From: Acidobacteriota bacterium
Lineage (GTDB): Bacteria > Acidobacteriota > Thermoanaerobaculia > Multivoradales > JAHEKO01
Length of the DNA: 16,643 bases
Assembly: GCA_024638355.1 (NCBI GenBank)
Contig: JAHEKO010000029.1
Coordinates: 1-16,643, forward strand
Reading direction: 5' to 3'
Made by a program: the position numbers and the translations under genes. Positions 14,244 through 16,643 of this stretch are shown here, in pieces; positions within the stretch are counted from its first letter, which is position 1, and the number at the start of each line of letters is the position of its first letter. The notes under the pieces are model-generated. The model did not search any database, was not told the origin of the DNA, and saw only the letters and a list, made by a program, of their open reading frames with translations.

Positions 14244-15106
14244 GACGTGGTGCTCTCGACCACTCGCGAGTAGAGGTCGCGGCGCAGGGCGGCGGTCGCG
14301 CGCTCGCGCTCCGCGTCGGTCAGCGCGTGGCCGGAGGTGGCGGAGGGGCGGAGGCCGCGTCCGGACCCCTCCTTCCAGCTCTCCCGCGGAGTGATCAGGC
14401 GGGCGGAGGCATCGGCGAAGCTCTCCAGGATCTCGGGCTCCCACTCGAGATCGAGTGCGGCGAGGAGCCGCCCGAGCGCCGCCTCGGGCCGCGCCGTCAG
14501 CTCCTCGTAGACGACGAAGTGGTCGTGCGGCCGGCCGACCCGGCCGAGAGAGAACTCGACGTCCGCGTTCCACCGCTCGACACAGCGGTCGAGATCGTAG
14601 GCTCGCTCCCAGCTGCGCGAGGCCGTGCGCAGCGAAGCGACGACCTCGAGGCCGTCGCGCACCACGTGCACGAACCGACTCCGCCCCACGGGCTCGGAGA
14701 GCCGCTCGAGGAAGGGAACGAAGCGCAGATGCCGCGGCGTCTTCTCGACCCAGATCGACCGCGCGCGCAGCCCGGCCATGTCGTCCAGGAGGCGCAGGAG
14801 CTGGCGCGCGACCGAGCGCGTTCGGAACGGCAGGAAGGGCGCCGGCGGCACCGCCCGCCGGACGCGCTCCGCGGCGGCGGTGGCCTCCAGGCCGTTCTCG
14901 GCCAGAAACTCGCCGACCCGCGGCATGGGATCGCGCACCAGTAGCGCCGACGCCGCCGTGACCAGCTTGAAGTGGCGCGCGAAGAGGTGGCTCTCGGTAA
15001 ACGAGGTCACGCGGCTGTGCGCGGCCAGCAGGCTCTGGACCAGCGTCGTGCCGGAGCGCGGCACTCCGACGACGAAGACGCGCCGTTCGATCTCGGGCCG
15101 GGGCAT
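14240..15106 (-). CDS. PAPS-dependent sulfotransferase
   Basis: A 288-residue protein. The frame is open further upstream to 15844, but ATG 15106 overlaps the stop of the preceding gene (TGATG), and the family begins here: VGVPRSGTTLVQSLL (13-27) is the 5'-phosphosulfate loop of PAPS. Other family marks are WVEKTPRH (119-126) and the 3'-phosphate site FVHVVRDG with R150 and S158. It moves a sulfate from PAPS to a hydroxyl or amine of a small molecule, sugar or lipid; the substrate is unknown. It lies between a methyltransferase and a glycosyltransferase in one coupled run, which suggests successive tailoring of one product, possibly a sulfated glycan. Confidence 0.87.
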   Translation of the reverse strand: MPRPEIERRVFVVGVPRSGTTLVQSLLAAHSRVTSFTESHLFARHFKLVTAASALLVRDPMPRVGEFLAENGLEATAAAERVRRAVPPAPFLPFRTRSVARQLLRLLDDMAGLRARSIWVEKTPRHLRFVPFLERLSEPVGRSRFVHVVRDGLEVVASLRTASRSWERAYDLDRCVERWNADVEFSLGRVGRPHDHFVVYEELTARPEAALGRLLAALDLEWEPEILESFADASARLITPRESWKEGSGRGLRPSATSGHALTDAERERATAALRRDLYSRVVESTTS

Positions 15107-15879
15107 CAGGCTTGCGGTTTCACGGCGATCAGGGTGAAGAACGGCCGCAGCGAGGGCACCAGCCGCTCCGCGACCCCCACCAGACCGCGGCCGTAGCCGC
15201 CGCGGTAGATGATCTCGGTCACCCGAAAGCCGACGCGGCTCAGGAACTCGGCGACCTCGCGGGTCGTGTACTCGCGCACGTGGCCCATGTGGCCCAGGGT
15301 CGCGAGCTTCTCGTACTGGCGGTAGACCCCGGCCGAGGCGGCGTGGCCCTGGTTGCGCAGCACGAGGTTGCGAATGCCCCGGAACGAGCGCAGGTTCGGG
15401 GTCGACAGCAGCAGCCGGCCGCCTGGCTCGAGCACCCGGAGCACCTCGCCGAGCGTCGCGATCGGGTCGATGCGCAGATGCTCGAACAGCTCGTTGAAGA
15501 CGACCGCCTCGAAGGCCCCGGCATCGAACGGCAGGGGCTCCCTTTCGACGTCGCATCTGTGGAGTTCGAGCCCCAGCTCGGCGACGGCCGCAGCGAACCG
15601 CTCCGGCGCGATATCGACGGCGCGAACCGCGTATCCGAGCTCGGAGAGAGCGCCCGTCGTGAGAAGCGGTATCGCCCCGACCTCGAGGATTCGCGCACCC
15701 GGCGCGATGTGCCGCTCGACGATCAGCAGGTCGCCCGCCAGGCGCCGTCTGTGCTCGCGGACGTATCCCGAGTACCAGGGCTCGAGGGCCGGCTCGTCGG
15801 GCCGCACTCGCGAGGCGATGGCGTCGAGGAGCTCGAAGCACCACCCGGGAAATCGCCGCGGCTCGGAGTACACGCGCAC
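15106..15879 (-). CDS. Class I SAM-dependent methyltransferase
   Basis: A 257-residue protein with a seven-strand Rossmann methyltransferase pattern: motif I ILEVGAIP (64-71), the acidic end of strand 2 VDIAP (88-92), CDVEREPLPF (109-118), the motif FNELFEHL (128-135) and LEPGGRLLLSTPN (150-162). Motif I has a single Gly where GxGxG is common, but the rest is regular (Methyltransf_11/23 type). An N-, O- or C-methyl acceptor cannot be chosen. GTG 15879 starts 4 nt after the thioesterase stop; a second GTG two codons later is equally possible. The gene overlaps the sulfotransferase by one base (TGATG). Confidence 0.82.
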   Translation of the reverse strand: MRVYSEPRRFPGWCFELLDAIASRVRPDEPALEPWYSGYVREHRRRLAGDLLIVERHIAPGARILEVGAIPLLTTGALSELGYAVRAVDIAPERFAAAVAELGLELHRCDVEREPLPFDAGAFEAVVFNELFEHLRIDPIATLGEVLRVLEPGGRLLLSTPNLRSFRGIRNLVLRNQGHAASAGVYRQYEKLATLGHMGHVREYTTREVAEFLSRVGFRVTEIIYRGGYGRGLVGVAERLVPSLRPFFTLIAVKPQA

Positions 15880-15883
15880 GGTC

Positions 15884-16643
15884 TCAGGCTCGCGAGGCCT
15901 CTCCCAGATCCCGCAGGTGGTGCAGGATCAGCTCCTTGGCGCCCCGGATCGAGTCCTCGTCCAGATGCGGATCGGGGATGTCGTGCACGGTGAACGGACC
16001 CCGGAACCAGGGCCGCCAGGTGGCGGCGGCGTCGGTCTCGGGCTCGCGCGCGTTGAAGATCACCGTCGGCGTTTCGACCAGCCCGGGCCGGTAGCCGGCA
16101 TGGAGCCGGAAGCGCTCCAGGCGCAAATCGGCGTGCAGAACCCGCGCCGAGAGCGGCCGTCCCGCGCGCACTCGAGCCCCGGCTGTCAGACAGAGGAGGC
16201 GCCGCCCCGGCTGGATCGCCAGCAGCCGCCAGAGGCGGGCGTAGAGGCGGCGCCCGAACGGGTGGTTGGCGCGCGCGAAGCGGCCGAGAGCTTCGCCCAT
16301 GGAGAGCTCTTCCAGCGGCTGGCGCAGCCCGTCGATCTGGAATCGCAGCGGCCCGGCACGGTAGAGGTCGAGCGGCATGGGCGCGATCAGGTAGAGACGC
16401 TCGACGGGCATCCCCCGTGCCTCCATCAGGCGCACGGCCTCCACCGCCATCGTGCCGCCGAAGGAGTAGCCGGCCATGATGCAGGGCTCGTCCGGGAACC
16501 GCCGGGCGATCTCCTCCACCATCTCCTCGCCCAGATCGCGCATCGTCGGCCACCGGCCCCGGTTCCCCTCGGGCCGCAGGCTGACGCCGCGCAGGCCGTA
16601 CACCGGCCGCTCGCCGCGGAATCTGGCCGCGAAGGTGTCGGAG
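15884..16643 (-). CDS. Thioesterase domain (NRPS/PKS type), N-terminus beyond the window
   Basis: The frame runs to the right edge. A GTG at 16603 is possible as a start, but 13 further codons in the same frame (FAARFRGERP before VYGL) continue the usual thioesterase beginning, so the gene is treated as cut. The nucleophile motif GYSFGG (GxSxG, Ser at 16463-16465) is clear, and the His lies in DPHLDED near the C-terminus. At the place where many type I thioesterases have the catalytic Asp (after the strand RLYLI) there is Ala-Pro, so the acid may come from another position, such as the REPETD stretch. It hydrolyses or transfers thioester-bound acyl or peptidyl chains. The NRPS at 7015 has none of its own, so this could release its product or proofread; it may also be the end of a larger synthetase or ligase. 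First gene of the coupled minus-strand run in view. Confidence 0.8.
   Translation of the reverse strand, partial: SDTFAARFRGERPVYGLRGVSLRPEGNRGRWPTMRDLGEEMVEEIARRFPDEPCIMAGYSFGGTMAVEAVRLMEARGMPVERLYLIAPMPLDLYRAGPLRFQIDGLRQPLEELSMGEALGRFARANHPFGRRLYARLWRLLAIQPGRRLLCLTAGARVRAGRPLSARVLHADLRLERFRLHAGYRPGLVETPTVIFNAREPETDAAATWRPWFRGPFTVHDIPDPHLDEDSIRGAKELILHHLRDLGEASRA

Noticed and set aside
12378..14273. Plus-strand ORF of 631 codons
   Set aside because: Antisense to the oxidoreductase and glycosyltransferase genes; no domain recognised.
14244..14573. N-terminal extension of the glycosyltransferase
   Set aside because: Overlaps the sulfotransferase coding region in another frame; the GT2 domain begins at the ATG at 14243, which forms an ATGA junction.
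15107..15844. N-terminal extension of the sulfotransferase
   Set aside because: It is Arg/Ala/Gly-rich shadow sequence over the methyltransferase; the PAPS loop begins just after ATG 15106.
1..16643. tRNA, rRNA, CRISPR array, insertion sequence or phage attachment site
   Set aside because: I saw no cloverleaf, regularly spaced repeats, transposase motifs or flanking direct repeats; no non-coding stretch exceeds about 45 nt apart from the 13344-13475 gap, which the small ORF fills.

Overview
The window is high-GC DNA, densely packed with genes, with a strong G/C bias at third codon positions, and most starts lack a clear Shine-Dalgarno. Two multi-membrane glycosyltransferase-like proteins, a HupE/UreJ-type membrane protein and envelope-type genes suggest a high-GC Gram-negative bacterium. 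Acidobacteriota or a similar deep environmental lineage is my guess; no phylogenetic marker gene is present, so this is weak.

Layout. Positions 1-3952 (+) hold a partial and a complete polyprenyl-sugar-transferase-like membrane protein (ArnT/PMT-like), then a secreted/membrane HupE/UreJ_2-type protein. The centre is a small nonribosomal peptide (NRPS) locus: a free-standing carrier protein at 3960-4220 (+), a free-standing adenylation enzyme at 4226-5800 (-), an acyl-CoA-dehydrogenase-like flavoenzyme at 5832-6977 (-), and, divergently, one NRPS module at 7015-11160 (+). The right part is a tightly coupled minus-strand run. In transcription order it reads: a thioesterase cut by the window edge (15884-16643), a SAM methyltransferase (15106-15879), a PAPS sulfotransferase (14240-15106), a family 2 glycosyltransferase (13476-14243), a probable 43-residue membrane peptide (13340-13471), an FAD oxidoreductase with a C-terminal membrane domain (11520-13343) and a small membrane protein (11201-11527).

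The standout is the NRPS at 7015-11160. It reads as condensation - adenylation - carrier, but about 345 residues are inserted in the adenylation domain between motifs A8 and A9. The insert carries a four-cysteine zinc-ribbon-like motif, a PP-loop ATP-pyrophosphatase signature (SGGKDS), a CxxC and a later single Cys. That cysteine layout resembles the iron-sulfur tRNA thiolases TtcA/TtuA. The ten-residue specificity code read from the sequence is DLTKVGEVGK, an asparagine-type code. An amide-activating PP-loop domain built into an Asn-loading module suggests on-line chemistry on an amide: thioamide, nitrile or amidine formation.

The carrier + adenylation + dehydrogenase trio has the composition used to make pyrrolyl- or dehydroprolyl-carrier starters from proline (Plt/Red/Clo/Ana-type systems). 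The adenylation code (DMFYLGSQCK) and the flavoenzyme's likely base (Glu244, with Ala at the usual Glu site) fit that idea. Working model, inferred: an oxidised prolyl starter is condensed with asparagine, the PP-loop domain modifies an amide, and a separate thioesterase plus tailoring enzymes may act later. Whether the minus-strand glycosyl-, sulfo- and methyl-transfer genes belong to the same pathway or to a neighbouring glycan locus is not settled by this sequence.
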